64,000 nt of DNA from Clostridium sp. UBA701 (GTDB lineage Bacteria > Bacillota > Clostridia > Clostridiales > Clostridiaceae). The stretch's first letter is position 1. Every line of letters starts with the position of its first letter. The DNA lies in assembly GCA_002298125.1 (NCBI GenBank), contig DBMJ01000011.1, forward strand, positions 1 through 64,000. Reading direction: 5' to 3'. Positions 16,559 to 25,521 of this stretch are shown one piece after another. The translations under genes and the position numbers were made by a program. A model generated the notes under the pieces. It saw only the letters and a program-made list of their open reading frames with translations, was not told the DNA's origin and did not search any database.

Positions 16559-17611
16559 ATGGAAAAATGCTCTAGAATTGAGGAAATTTCCATAAAAGAA
16601 AAAAATATTTTAAATGATGTTATGAGTTATTATGACTATAGAGTGATAAACTTTTATAAATGTAGAAGTGCCTATAAGGTTGAAACTGACTGTGGATTTC
16701 TTTGCTTAAAGAGGATGCGGCGCGGAGCTCAAAAGGTAGCAAATGGATATTATCTCGTTGAACAATTGCATAATATAAATTTTACTAATGTAGCAAGTTA
16801 TATACTAACCAAAAATGGTGATTATTGTGTTAAAAAGAAGCAATATATATTTTATCTTACACAATGGCTTAGTGGTGAAGAATGTACTATAAACAGTATA
16901 GAGGAGGTTGTAAGATGCGCTGAACTGCTAGCACAATTTCACACTGCAGTTAAAAAAATAGATATATCTCCGTTAAAAATTGATAGCAATTTAAAAAATT
17001 GGCCTCATATTTTTTCTTCAAATTTAGCAGACTTAGAAAAATTTAAATATATTATTGAGAAAAAAATAATAAAGCATGACTTTGATAAAGCATTTTTATC
17101 ATATATTGATAGTTTTTATCAGAGAGGATTAACAGCTCTTAATTTCCTTAACCGCTCAAAGTATTATTCTATTTCTAGAAGTGCTAGAAATAAACATACC
17201 ATTTGCCATGATAGTTTTTACTATCAAAACATCTTAAAAGATGGCGATAAATACTATATAATAGATTTAGATAGTATAATAATAGACTTACAGGTTAACG
17301 ACTTAGGAAAGTTCATCAGAAGGCTTATGTATCGCAAGGAGTTTTCCTGGGATTTTGAAGTAGCAAGACAGATTATCGAGGCCTATAGAAAAATAAATGA
17401 GGTCTCATATCATGAACTTGAGATAATGTTAGCTTTGATCGTTTTTCCGCATAAATTCTGGAAACTAGGGAAAAAGAGATATTTTAAAAACAAACACTGG
17501 GGTGAACAAAAATATATACACAAACTAGATAAAATTATAATGTTTAATGAAGCACAAGATTTATTTCTTAGGGACTATATGCTTTATATACAAAATTATG
17601 ATTCTCAATAA
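16559..17611 (+). CDS. CotS-like spore coat protein (kinase-fold family)
   Basis: The 350-residue protein resembles the CotS/YutH family, which has an aminoglycoside-phosphotransferase-like fold and is found in spore coats. Visible elements are an N-lobe with YKVETDCGFLCLKRMR, QWLSGEECTINSIEEV, an AQFHTA helix, the loop HTICHDSFYYQNIL near residue 218 (the place of the HGD catalytic loop in kinases) and YYIIDLDSIIIDLQVNDLGKFIRR (the DxD position). Catalytic activity is uncertain for this family. AATAGGAGG supports the ATG. The next gene follows after 47 bases. Expression during sporulation is inferred from the family only. Confidence 0.8.
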   Translation: MEKCSRIEEISIKEKNILNDVMSYYDYRVINFYKCRSAYKVETDCGFLCLKRMRRGAQKVANGYYLVEQLHNINFTNVASYILTKNGDYCVKKKQYIFYLTQWLSGEECTINSIEEVVRCAELLAQFHTAVKKIDISPLKIDSNLKNWPHIFSSNLADLEKFKYIIEKKIIKHDFDKAFLSYIDSFYQRGLTALNFLNRSKYYSISRSARNKHTICHDSFYYQNILKDGDKYYIIDLDSIIIDLQVNDLGKFIRRLMYRKEFSWDFEVARQIIEAYRKINEVSYHELEIMLALIVFPHKFWKLGKKRYFKNKHWGEQKYIHKLDKIIMFNEAQDLFLRDYMLYIQNYDSQ

Positions 17612-17658
17612 AAATCTGGCCCATATCTAATAAGCGTTGTATACACGAGGGAGTACTT

Positions 17659-18525
17659 ATGTATAAGGTAGAACATTTAAAGAAAAAATCTCTTTCAAAA
17701 TTAATAATATTTTTAAATACTTCTTATAAGGACTGCAATAAAAATACGGATTTTATTGATACTTATAACGATATCAATTTTTTAAGCAAAAGGAAGCTTA
17801 GAAAGCAGGTATATATATTCTATGAGAATCAGCATATCAAAGGATTTTTATGGTTTGAAAGAGAAGGGGAGAGAGAAATTCTAATAAAGGATATAATACT
17901 TCCTTCATTCATTGATAACTATAAGAATTTTGTAACAAAAAAACTTAACAAGTATGATGGAATTAATTTAATATACAATTCTAATATAATGGATAGGTTA
18001 ATTAATTCTTATCCAAGTTATATAAAGAATACGGCTACAGTAGAGTTAGAGTTTTGTTTAGACGTATATGAAATTCCAAACCATTATGACAATTCTATTA
18101 AGTATGAAGTTTTAAAAAAAGGGGTACAGGAAGACTTAAGATGTAAGTTGCAAAATGAAATATTTAGCTCAAACAAGAGAATCCCGCTTAGTGTGGAGGA
18201 TATTAAAGAAGATGAAAAGCAGAGTTATTATCTTAATGATATGGCCATTTTATTAAAAAAGAATGAAGTATACATAGGATATGGACAAATTATCAAGGAT
18301 AAAGATAAAGGTATACCACTAATAGTAAATTTCGGAATATTACCTCAGTATAGAGGATTAGGTTATGGCAAATCATTCTTATTTTATTTAATGACCCTTG
18401 CAAAGGAAAAAGGGTATGAAAGTATAAAAATCAAGGTAGATAAGGATAATATACCTGCATATAATCTTTATACTAGATGTGGTTTTATGACAAAAAGAGA
18501 AACTCATAACTTAACATTAATATAA
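17659..18525 (+). CDS. GNAT-family N-acetyltransferase
   Basis: The 288-residue protein ends in a GNAT domain (residues about 150-288): VNFGILPQYRGLGYGKSFLFYLM contains the acetyl-CoA pyrophosphate-binding loop Q/R-x-x-G-x-G, and KVDKDNIPAYNLYTRCGF is the characteristic motif B. The first half is poorly conserved and may be a degenerate second GNAT domain, as in other two-domain GNAT proteins. The substrate is unknown. CGAGGGAG lies upstream of the ATG. It could be co-transcribed with the CotS-like gene and ends at a bidirectional terminator. Confidence 0.82.
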   Translation: MYKVEHLKKKSLSKLIIFLNTSYKDCNKNTDFIDTYNDINFLSKRKLRKQVYIFYENQHIKGFLWFEREGEREILIKDIILPSFIDNYKNFVTKKLNKYDGINLIYNSNIMDRLINSYPSYIKNTATVELEFCLDVYEIPNHYDNSIKYEVLKKGVQEDLRCKLQNEIFSSNKRIPLSVEDIKEDEKQSYYLNDMAILLKKNEVYIGYGQIIKDKDKGIPLIVNFGILPQYRGLGYGKSFLFYLMTLAKEKGYESIKIKVDKDNIPAYNLYTRCGFMTKRETHNLTLI

Positions 18526-18551
18526 AAAGGTGAGTAAAAACTCACCTTTTT
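18524..18551. terminator. Bidirectional terminator between convergent genes
   Basis: AAAAAGGTGAGT (18524-18535) and ACTCACCTTTTT (18540-18551) form a perfect 12-bp stem with an AAAA loop and a T-run on either strand, serving the GNAT gene and the converging aminotransferase. Confidence 0.92.
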
Positions 18552-18552
18552 A

Positions 18553-19743
18553 TTATCTATTCATATATTTGTTTAAAGCTTTAGCAAATATGTCCATTGC
18601 ATCTGTAAGATCATCACAGTTTAAGCAATAGGACATTCTTATTTCATTTTTCCCTAAGCCAGAAGTTGCATAGAAGCCTTCTGCTGGAGCAAACATAACT
18701 GTTTTATTATTATAAGAGAACTCAGTTAGCATCCACTTTGCAAAATCCTCTGCGTCTTCAATAGGCAACTTAACCATGATATAGAAAGCACCTGTAGGCT
18801 TTTCGCATATAACTCCAGGGATAACTGATAATGCATTGTACATTATATTTCTTCTATTTTCGTATTCAGCTTTTACTTCTTCAAAGTACTTTTCTGGAGT
18901 ATTTATAAGGTTTGCTGCTGCTACCTGCTCTATAGTTGGGACACAAAGTCTTGACTGGCATAATTTTAGTATTTCATGAATTAACCCTTTGTTCTTAGAA
19001 GCTACTAGTCCTATTCGAGCACCACAAGCACTGTACCTTTTTGAAATACTGTCAATTAAGATTACTCTATCTAGTATATCAGTCATATATAATGCAGAGG
19101 TGTATTTAAGATTGTCATAGACAAATTCACGATATACTTCATCTGCTATTATATAGAGATCATGCTCCTTCGCAATGTCACTGAGCATTTCAATTTCTTC
19201 CTTAGTGTACACAACGCCTGTAGGGTTGCCTGGATTAGATATAAGTATTGCTCTTGTTTTATCAGTAATCTTTGATACTATTACTTCCTTTTTAGGTAAG
19301 TGGAAGCCTTCCTCAGCCTTAGTTATAAATGGGGCTATATTCACGCCTGCAAGGTCTGTAAAACTATTATAATTGGTGTAGAAGGGTTCTGGAATAATAA
19401 CCTCATCACCAGGATCACAAATGGCCATAAGAGCAAATAATATTGCTTCACTTCCGCCATAGGTAATCATTATCTCATCCTTATCAAATTCTACATTCCA
19501 CTTCTTATAGTATTCAATAAAGCTGTCTATAAGGTTGTCTATTCCTTGAGAATTAGCATATTTTAGAACAGATTCATCAAAATTTCTAATTCCCTCGAAA
19601 AATGTGTCTGGAGTTACAATATCAGGCTGTCCAATATTTAAATGGTAAACCTTAACTCCTTTTTTCTTTGCTTCTTCTGCATAAGGTGCTAGCTTTCTAA
19701 TTGGTGAAAACTGCATGTTTTGAATACGATTTGATATGTGCAT
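18553..19743 (-). CDS. PLP-dependent class I/II aminotransferase
   Basis: This is a fold-type I aminotransferase of about 396 residues. Signatures are the start MHISNRIQNMQFSPIRKL, YHLNIGQPDIVTP, the NPGNPTGVVY loop (PLP and substrate contacts), IIADEVYREFVYD and the PLP-lysine segment DSISKRYSACGARIGL. The substrate is not determined; the family includes aspartate, alanine and aromatic enzymes. The frame is open to 19770, but AAAGGGGGAATTCAA places the ribosome binding site just before the ATG at 19743, so I start there. A 54-residue gene ends 23 bases upstream and is probably co-transcribed. Confidence 0.9.
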   Translation of the reverse strand: MHISNRIQNMQFSPIRKLAPYAEEAKKKGVKVYHLNIGQPDIVTPDTFFEGIRNFDESVLKYANSQGIDNLIDSFIEYYKKWNVEFDKDEIMITYGGSEAILFALMAICDPGDEVIIPEPFYTNYNSFTDLAGVNIAPFITKAEEGFHLPKKEVIVSKITDKTRAILISNPGNPTGVVYTKEEIEMLSDIAKEHDLYIIADEVYREFVYDNLKYTSALYMTDILDRVILIDSISKRYSACGARIGLVASKNKGLIHEILKLCQSRLCVPTIEQVAAANLINTPEKYFEEVKAEYENRRNIMYNALSVIPGVICEKPTGAFYIMVKLPIEDAEDFAKWMLTEFSYNNKTVMFAPAEGFYATSGLGKNEIRMSYCLNCDDLTDAMDIFAKALNKYMNR

Positions 19744-19766
19744 TTGAATTCCCCCTTTAAAGTCAA

Positions 19767-19931
19767 TCAATAAAATATATTATCTGTTGGTATATAGGAA
19801 GCATTATTAAAGATGTGACAGCATTCTTTATCCTTCTTATTAAAATAACTTCTCTCTCCAACACAGTTACAACGAGTTTCTTTATCCTTTTCTTTTTCAC
19901 TTTGTTCATCATAGAGTTTTGCATTATACAT
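19767..19931 (-). CDS. Small Cys-containing protein, 54 residues, unknown
   Basis: This short gene encodes a charged peptide beginning MYNAKLYDEQSEKEKDKE, then CNCVGERSYF and KECCHIFNN. The CxC and CC pairs could bind a metal. AAAAGGAGG lies eight bases before the ATG at 19931, a strong ribosome binding site, and the stop at 19767 is 23 bases from the downstream aminotransferase start. I recognise no family. It sits between two aminotransferase genes on the same strand, 65 bases from the end of the upstream one. Confidence 0.6.
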   Translation of the reverse strand: MYNAKLYDEQSEKEKDKETRCNCVGERSYFNKKDKECCHIFNNASYIPTDNIFY

Positions 19932-19996
19932 ATAAATACCTCCTTTTAGGTTATTATCTCCTAAAAAGAGTATTTCTATTATGAAACTATAAAGGA

Positions 19997-21184
19997 TTAT
20001 TTATAATAAGTTTTAAGTACCTTACCTAATCTTTCAATACCAATTATAATTTTTTCTTCTGACATGTTAGAGTAATTTAGCCTAAAGTGATTTTTATGAC
20101 CTCCGTTAGGGAAGAAAGAACCACCAGGTACAAAAGCAACTTTTTCCTTCAAAGCTTCTTCTAATACTACTGCAGCATCTAAATCTTCTCTAAGCTCTAC
20201 CCAAGTAAATAATCCTCCCATAGGTCGGGTAAATTTAATTTCTTTGGGGAAATGCTTTTCCATGCCCTCAATCATCAGGTCTCTTCTTTTTCTGTATACA
20301 TTTCTTATATTTAGAATATGCTCATTTAAATCATATTTCTCCATAAAATTAGCAGTGATTCTCTGATCCATACTACTACACTGCAAATCTGCACCTTGCT
20401 TTATTATTACATACTTTTGAATTATTTCTTCGCTGGCGCAAATCCACCCAATTCTAAGTCCAGGACAAAAGGTCTTAGAAAAGGTTCCTAAATGAATAAC
20501 TAATCCATCTTTATCAAAGCTCTTAACTGAAGGATTTCTTTCACCTTCAAACATCAATTCGCTATATGGACAATCTTCTAAAATTGGTACAGAATATTTA
20601 GTGGCAATGTCTACTAGTCTTTTTCTTCTATCTACTGACATAGTCTTTCCAGTCGGATTCTGAAAATCTGGAATGGTATAGATAAACTTAGCATTTTTGT
20701 GCAGTTCTAGAGCCTTTTCCAGCTCCTCCATGATCATACCATTATCGTCCATCGGTATTTCTACAAACTTCGGCTGATAGGCCTTAAATGCATTTATGGC
20801 ACCAAGATAGCTTGGACTTTCACAAATTACCACATCATTTTTATCTAGAAAAAGTTTTCCGGAAAATTCTAGCCCCTGCTGTGATCCACTGGTAATCATT
20901 ATGTTGTCTATGGAAACGTTTATATTTGCAGGCTGCATTCGCTGTTCTGCGATGGCCTTGCGTAGAGGAATATAACCTTCAGTAGTGCTGTATTGAAGTG
21001 CTGCTCTACCTTCCTTAAGAATAACTTCTGAACTGACCTTCTCCAATTTTTCAATGGGGAATAGCTCTGGCGCTGGTAATCCTCCTGCGAAAGATATAAT
21101 ATCTGGTCTCTCTGTCAATTTTAAAAGCTCTCTTATTTCTGATGCTTTAATGGAAGAAATTCTTTCAGAGAAACGTAAACTCAT
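19997..21184 (-). CDS. PLP-dependent aminotransferase, LysN/2-aminoadipate type
   Basis: The 395-residue protein resembles the MocR-like/LysN subgroup without the DNA-binding domain. Signatures are ISFAGGLPAPELFP, ALQYSTTEGYIPLRKAIAEQ, ITSGSQQGLEF, YTIPDFQNPTGKTMS and the PLP-lysine segment HLGTFSKTFCPGLRIGW. Such enzymes transfer amino groups of 2-aminoadipate, branched-chain or aromatic amino acids; the exact substrate is unknown. A TTG at 21199 is in frame, but GGGGGTG lies seven bases before the ATG at 21184, which I take as the start. It is transcribed divergently from miaB. Confidence 0.9.
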   Translation of the reverse strand: MSLRFSERISSIKASEIRELLKLTERPDIISFAGGLPAPELFPIEKLEKVSSEVILKEGRAALQYSTTEGYIPLRKAIAEQRMQPANINVSIDNIMITSGSQQGLEFSGKLFLDKNDVVICESPSYLGAINAFKAYQPKFVEIPMDDNGMIMEELEKALELHKNAKFIYTIPDFQNPTGKTMSVDRRKRLVDIATKYSVPILEDCPYSELMFEGERNPSVKSFDKDGLVIHLGTFSKTFCPGLRIGWICASEEIIQKYVIIKQGADLQCSSMDQRITANFMEKYDLNEHILNIRNVYRKRRDLMIEGMEKHFPKEIKFTRPMGGLFTWVELREDLDAAVVLEEALKEKVAFVPGGSFFPNGGHKNHFRLNYSNMSEEKIIIGIERLGKVLKTYYK

Positions 21185-21417
21185 ATAATACACCCCCAAA
21201 ATAAAGTGAAGCCTTTTAAGCTTTCTATTACATTTATATTCTACATATCACATCAAAATCCTTCTTTTTGTTGTGGTTAATGAATTTTAAATTTCATATA
21301 TAATCATCATATGTTTATAAAATGTCAATTAATATACAATTATTCATGATTTATAATAATTTACACGTCATATACCTTTATAATGAAAACACTATATAAA
21401 AATGCCCTTTTAAATTA

Positions 21418-21442
21418 ATACTAATTTATATATAATTAGTAT
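21418..21442. repeat. Perfect 9-bp inverted repeat before miaB
   Basis: ATACTAATT (21418-21426) and AATTAGTAT (21434-21442) flank a TATATAT centre, 27 bases before the miaB start. It may be an operator or a hairpin at the 5' end of the mRNA; such AT-only dyads also arise by chance in this background. Confidence 0.4.
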
Positions 21443-21469
21443 GATAAACAAAAAAGAGGAGATATAAAA

Positions 21470-22798
21470 ATGAACAATAAGTTAAAGCACTATTATATAG
21501 AGACTTGGGGTTGCCAAATGAATGAGGAGGATTCGGAAAAATTATCTGGTATGCTTAAAAGTCTTGGATATAGCAGGACAGATATGCGAAATTCTGCTGA
21601 TATAATTATTTTTAATACTTGCTGCGTAAGAGAAAATGCAGAGCTAAAGGTATACGGGAACTTAGGTGAATTAAAGAAGTTAAAGAGAGAAAATCCCGAC
21701 TTAGTAATTGCTGTATGTGGATGTATGATGCAGCAGGAGGGAATGGCTGATAGTATTATTAAAAAATACCCTCATGTAGATATTATATTTGGTACTCACA
21801 ATGCATATAAGTTTCCTGAATATCTAAGCAGAGCAAAGCAGGAGGGTAAATCAATAATTGAAATTTGGAATAAAGAAGAGGAAATAGTAGAAGGTGTACC
21901 TGTAGATAGAGAAAGCTCGATAAAGGCTTTTGTAACTATAATGTATGGCTGCAATAACTTCTGCACCTATTGTATTGTACCTCATGTAAGAGGAAGAGAG
22001 AGAAGTAGAAGATCTGAAGATATAATAGAAGAAATAAAATCCTTAGTTAAAAATGGATATAAGGAGATTACCTTGCTTGGACAAAATGTCAATTCCTACG
22101 GCAAGGGCTTAGAAGAAAATATAGATTTTTCAGGTTTGCTAAGGAAAGTAAACAAGGTAGAGGGCCTAGAAAGGGTAAGATTTATGACCTCTCATCCAAA
22201 GGATTTTTCAGACAATCTTATCAGTGCCATAAAGGAATGTAACAAGGTATGTGAGCAGATACATCTACCCGTTCAAAGTGGCTCAAGCAGGGTTTTAAAA
22301 CTAATGAATCGCCACTATGATAGGGAAGGCTATCTTAATGCAATTAGAAAGCTTAAATCAAAAATTCCAGACATTGCAATAACTACTGACATAATAGTTG
22401 GATTTCCAGGGGAGACAGAAGAGGATTTTGAACAAACTTTATCACTGATAGAAAAAGTAGAATATGATTCAGCCTTTACCTTTATTTACTCAAAAAGAAA
22501 GGGTACTTCTGCTTATGAAATGGAAGAGCAAATACCTGAAGCTTTAAAGCATGAAAGATTTAATAAATTAGTAGAAACTGTGAATGAAATATCTGCAAGA
22601 AAAAATAAAGAATACGAAAATAAAATTGTAGAAGTACTAGTAGAGGGAACAAGTAAAAATAATGCTGACAAACTGATGGGAAGAACTCGTACTGGTAAAC
22701 TAGTTAATTTTACCGGCAATGCTAATAATATAGGCAAACTTGTTAAGGTAAAAATAATTGAGGCATTGTCCTTTTCACTAAATGGGGTGGAATGCTAG
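21470..22798 (+). CDS. miaB: tRNA-2-methylthio-N6-dimethylallyladenosine synthase
   Basis: MiaB adds a methylthio group to i6A37 of tRNAs. The 442-residue protein has the three parts of the family: an N-terminal domain with cluster-ligand cysteines ([36 protein letters not shown]), the radical-SAM motif C161-x3-C165-x2-C168 in GCNNFCTYC, and a C-terminal TRAM domain near residues 375-440. GAGGAGATATAAAA precedes the ATG. It works after MiaA, encoded 4.5 kb downstream in the same cluster, so the modification pathway is kept together with mismatch repair genes. Confidence 0.97.
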   Translation: MNNKLKHYYIETWGCQMNEEDSEKLSGMLKSLGYSRTDMRNSADIIIFNTCCVRENAELKVYGNLGELKKLKRENPDLVIAVCGCMMQQEGMADSIIKKYPHVDIIFGTHNAYKFPEYLSRAKQEGKSIIEIWNKEEEIVEGVPVDRESSIKAFVTIMYGCNNFCTYCIVPHVRGRERSRRSEDIIEEIKSLVKNGYKEITLLGQNVNSYGKGLEENIDFSGLLRKVNKVEGLERVRFMTSHPKDFSDNLISAIKECNKVCEQIHLPVQSGSSRVLKLMNRHYDREGYLNAIRKLKSKIPDIAITTDIIVGFPGETEEDFEQTLSLIEKVEYDSAFTFIYSKRKGTSAYEMEEQIPEALKHERFNKLVETVNEISARKNKEYENKIVEVLVEGTSKNNADKLMGRTRTGKLVNFTGNANNIGKLVKVKIIEALSFSLNGVEC

Positions 22799-22806
22799 CT
22801 TAAATC

Positions 22807-22850
22807 ATCTCATATAAAAGCTAATTTAAAGGCTTTTATATGAGATTTTT
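22807..22850 (+). terminator. Strong intrinsic terminator between miaB and mutS
   Basis: ATCTCATATAAAAGC (22807-22821) and GCTTTTATATGAGAT (22832-22846) form a perfect 15-bp stem with a 10-base loop, followed by TTTT. The mutS ribosome binding site AGGAGG lies four bases further on. The position inside an otherwise co-directional cluster suggests partial termination or attenuation. Confidence 0.85.
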
Positions 22851-22867
22851 AACAGGAGGATACATAG

Positions 22868-25495
22868 ATGGGGATAACACCAATGATGCAGCAGTACTTA
22901 GAAATTAAAAGAAAATATGAAGACTGTATTATCTTCTTTAGATTAGGTGATTTTTATGAAATGTTCTTTGAAGATGCTAAAACCGCTTCAATAGAGCTAG
23001 AATTAACGCTAACTGGAAGAGATTGCGGCTTAGAAGAGAGAGCACCTATGTGCGGCATACCGTATCATGCTGCAAATAGCTATATAGGTCGTTTAATAAA
23101 TAAGGGTTATAAAATTGCTATTTGCGAGCAATTAGAAGATCCAGCTTTGGCTAAAACCATTGTGAAAAGGGATGTTATAAAAATAATTACTCCTGGTACA
23201 TATACAGATGAGAATTATCTAGAAGAAGAAAAAAACAATTATATTATGTCATTATACTTTGATGACATGGAAGGTATTTTTGCACTATCCTTTATAGATA
23301 TTTCTACTGGAGAATTTCTATGTACTCAGGTTATACAAAATATGGATACCACTATAAATGAAATAAGTAAATATAACGTAAGAGAAATGATTTGTAGTGA
23401 TAATGTTCCCTCGGAGCTTATTATAAGCATCAAAGAAAAATTCACTTTAATAATAACTACATATAATCTGGCATACTTTAGTGAAACCTCTCAAGAAGAC
23501 ATAGAAGCTCATTTCCAAAGTCTTCGTAATGTAAAATTTACAAAGGCAATGGAGCAAAGCTCAAGAGGATTAATCAGGTATCTGCATTATGCTCTGAAAA
23601 ATTCACTATCACATATTACAGCTGCAGAAGTATATTCTGTGGTAGATTATATGATAATGAATTATAATACCAGAAAAAATTTAGAGCTTACTGAAAGCCT
23701 AAAGGATTTTCAAAAAAGAGGCTCTCTTTTATGGGTCCTTGATAAAACAAGTACTGCCATGGGCAGCAGACTAATAAGAAAATGGATTGAACAACCCCTT
23801 ATCAACAAAAAAGCCATAGAAGAAAGATTAAGTTCCATTGAGGAACTTATAGATAATATTTCATTGGAGGAGGAGCTGCAGGAGCTCTTAAAAGGCATCT
23901 ATGATATAGAAAGAATTGCAGGTAAGGTTTCAACAAACAATGTGAACCCTAGAGAGCTAATTTCTCTAAAGCAATCCTTGCAAAGATTACCTCTTATAAA
24001 GGAATGTCTAAGTAGATTTGAGGCACCTGAAATTGCAGGATTCTACGATAAAATAGATCTGATGGAGGATATGACTAGGCTATTAGATGGAGCCATTGAT
24101 GACAATCCTTCTATTTCTTCAAAAGAAGGGAACATAATTAAGAGCGGATACAATTCTACGGTAGATGAGCTTAGACTTGCAAAATCCAGTGGAAGACAGT
24201 GGATTGCTGCCCTAGAAGCTAAGGAGAGAGAACGAACTGGCATCAAATCCTTAAAAGTAGGCTATAATAAGGTATTTGGATACTACATAGAAATAACTAA
24301 TGCCAATTTAGCTCTTTCACCTGAGGATTATACAAGAAAACAAACTCTATCAAATGCAGAGAGATTTATAACTCCAGAGCTAAAGGAGATGGAGTATAAG
24401 ATATTAGGGGCAGACGACAAGTTGAAGGCCTTAGAATATGAAATATTTTCTGAGGTTAGAGAATATATAGAGAGCAATGTGCAAAGGATTAAAAATACCG
24501 CTCAAGTATTAGCTGTATTAGATTGTCTTTGTGCATTAGCAAGTACAGCCCTATATAACAATTATACAAAGCCAACCATTAATACTGATGGAATAATACA
24601 CATTAAAGCTGGCCGTCACCCCGTGGTGGAAAGAGTTCTCCCACCTGGTACCTATGTAAATAATGATGTGTATATGGATAAAGAAAATTCTCAGCTCCTC
24701 CTAATCACAGGTCCCAACATGGCTGGTAAATCCACATATATGAGACAAATTGCCCTTATAACCTTAATGGCACAAATGGGAAGTTATGTGCCAGCTGAAT
24801 ATGCAAATATCTCTATATGTGATAAGGTTTTTACTAGGATTGGTGCCTCAGATGACTTAGCCTCTGGTAAGAGTACTTTTATGGTGGAAATGTGGGAAGT
24901 ATCTAACATATTACACAATGCAACACCAGACAGTTTGGTGCTACTAGATGAAGTAGGCAGAGGAACAAGCACCTATGACGGCTTAAGTATTGCCTGGTCC
25001 GTTATTGAATATATTTGCGGAATGGATAAGCTTAAATGTAAAACACTTTTTGCTACTCATTACCATGAGCTAACTGCTCTAGAGGACAGCATAAGTGGAG
25101 TTAAAAACTTTTCTATTGCTGTAAAAGAAGTGGGCACTGAAATAGTCTTTCTAAGAAAGATAGTTCCAGGAGGAGCAGATCAATCCTATGGTATAGAGGT
25201 AGCAAAGCTTGCAGGCTTACCAGAACAAGTGCTTAATAGGGCTAGAGAATTATTAAAGACCCTAGAAAAAGAAAAAAATACTAAGACTGAGGAAAAGTAT
25301 ATAAAAGGCAAAAAAGAAAATGCAATGTTACGTGAAGCTGCTGTAGATCATAGCGGAATTGTGCAAATGAATTTTACTGATATAGAAAGAGATAATTTAA
25401 TAAAATCCATAAAGGACATCGACTTATATAATTTGACTCCTATGGAGAGTATGAATATGCTATATGAGCTAATAAAGAGGTGTAAAAACCTTTAG
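22868..25495 (+). CDS. mutS: DNA mismatch repair protein MutS
   Basis: MutS recognises base mismatches and small loops and recruits MutL. The 875-residue protein has the mismatch-contact segment FFRLGDFYEMFFEDA near residue 25 (the Phe-x-Glu motif), connector and lever domains, and an ABC-type ATPase with Walker A GPNMAGKST near residue 615, the segment VLLDEVGRGTSTYDG (Walker B) and the ATHYHEL switch. AACAGGAGG precedes the ATG, giving MGITPMMQQYLE. It starts 17 bases after the terminator that follows miaB. mutL follows 26 bases later, so the pair is translated from one transcript. Confidence 0.98.
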   Translation: MGITPMMQQYLEIKRKYEDCIIFFRLGDFYEMFFEDAKTASIELELTLTGRDCGLEERAPMCGIPYHAANSYIGRLINKGYKIAICEQLEDPALAKTIVKRDVIKIITPGTYTDENYLEEEKNNYIMSLYFDDMEGIFALSFIDISTGEFLCTQVIQNMDTTINEISKYNVREMICSDNVPSELIISIKEKFTLIITTYNLAYFSETSQEDIEAHFQSLRNVKFTKAMEQSSRGLIRYLHYALKNSLSHITAAEVYSVVDYMIMNYNTRKNLELTESLKDFQKRGSLLWVLDKTSTAMGSRLIRKWIEQPLINKKAIEERLSSIEELIDNISLEEELQELLKGIYDIERIAGKVSTNNVNPRELISLKQSLQRLPLIKECLSRFEAPEIAGFYDKIDLMEDMTRLLDGAIDDNPSISSKEGNIIKSGYNSTVDELRLAKSSGRQWIAALEAKERERTGIKSLKVGYNKVFGYYIEITNANLALSPEDYTRKQTLSNAERFITPELKEMEYKILGADDKLKALEYEIFSEVREYIESNVQRIKNTAQVLAVLDCLCALASTALYNNYTKPTINTDGIIHIKAGRHPVVERVLPPGTYVNNDVYMDKENSQLLLITGPNMAGKSTYMRQIALITLMAQMGSYVPAEYANISICDKVFTRIGASDDLASGKSTFMVEMWEVSNILHNATPDSLVLLDEVGRGTSTYDGLSIAWSVIEYICGMDKLKCKTLFATHYHELTALEDSISGVKNFSIAVKEVGTEIVFLRKIVPGGADQSYGIEVAKLAGLPEQVLNRARELLKTLEKEKNTKTEEKYIKGKKENAMLREAAVDHSGIVQMNFTDIERDNLIKSIKDIDLYNLTPMESMNMLYELIKRCKNL

Positions 25496-25521
25496 CCAGG
25501 CTCTAAAGGGGAGAAATAATA

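Noticed and set aside
21200..21417. Regulatory RNA between the divergent aminotransferase and miaB genes
   Set aside because: Apart from the reported inverted repeat the region is simple AT-rich sequence with no recognisable structure.
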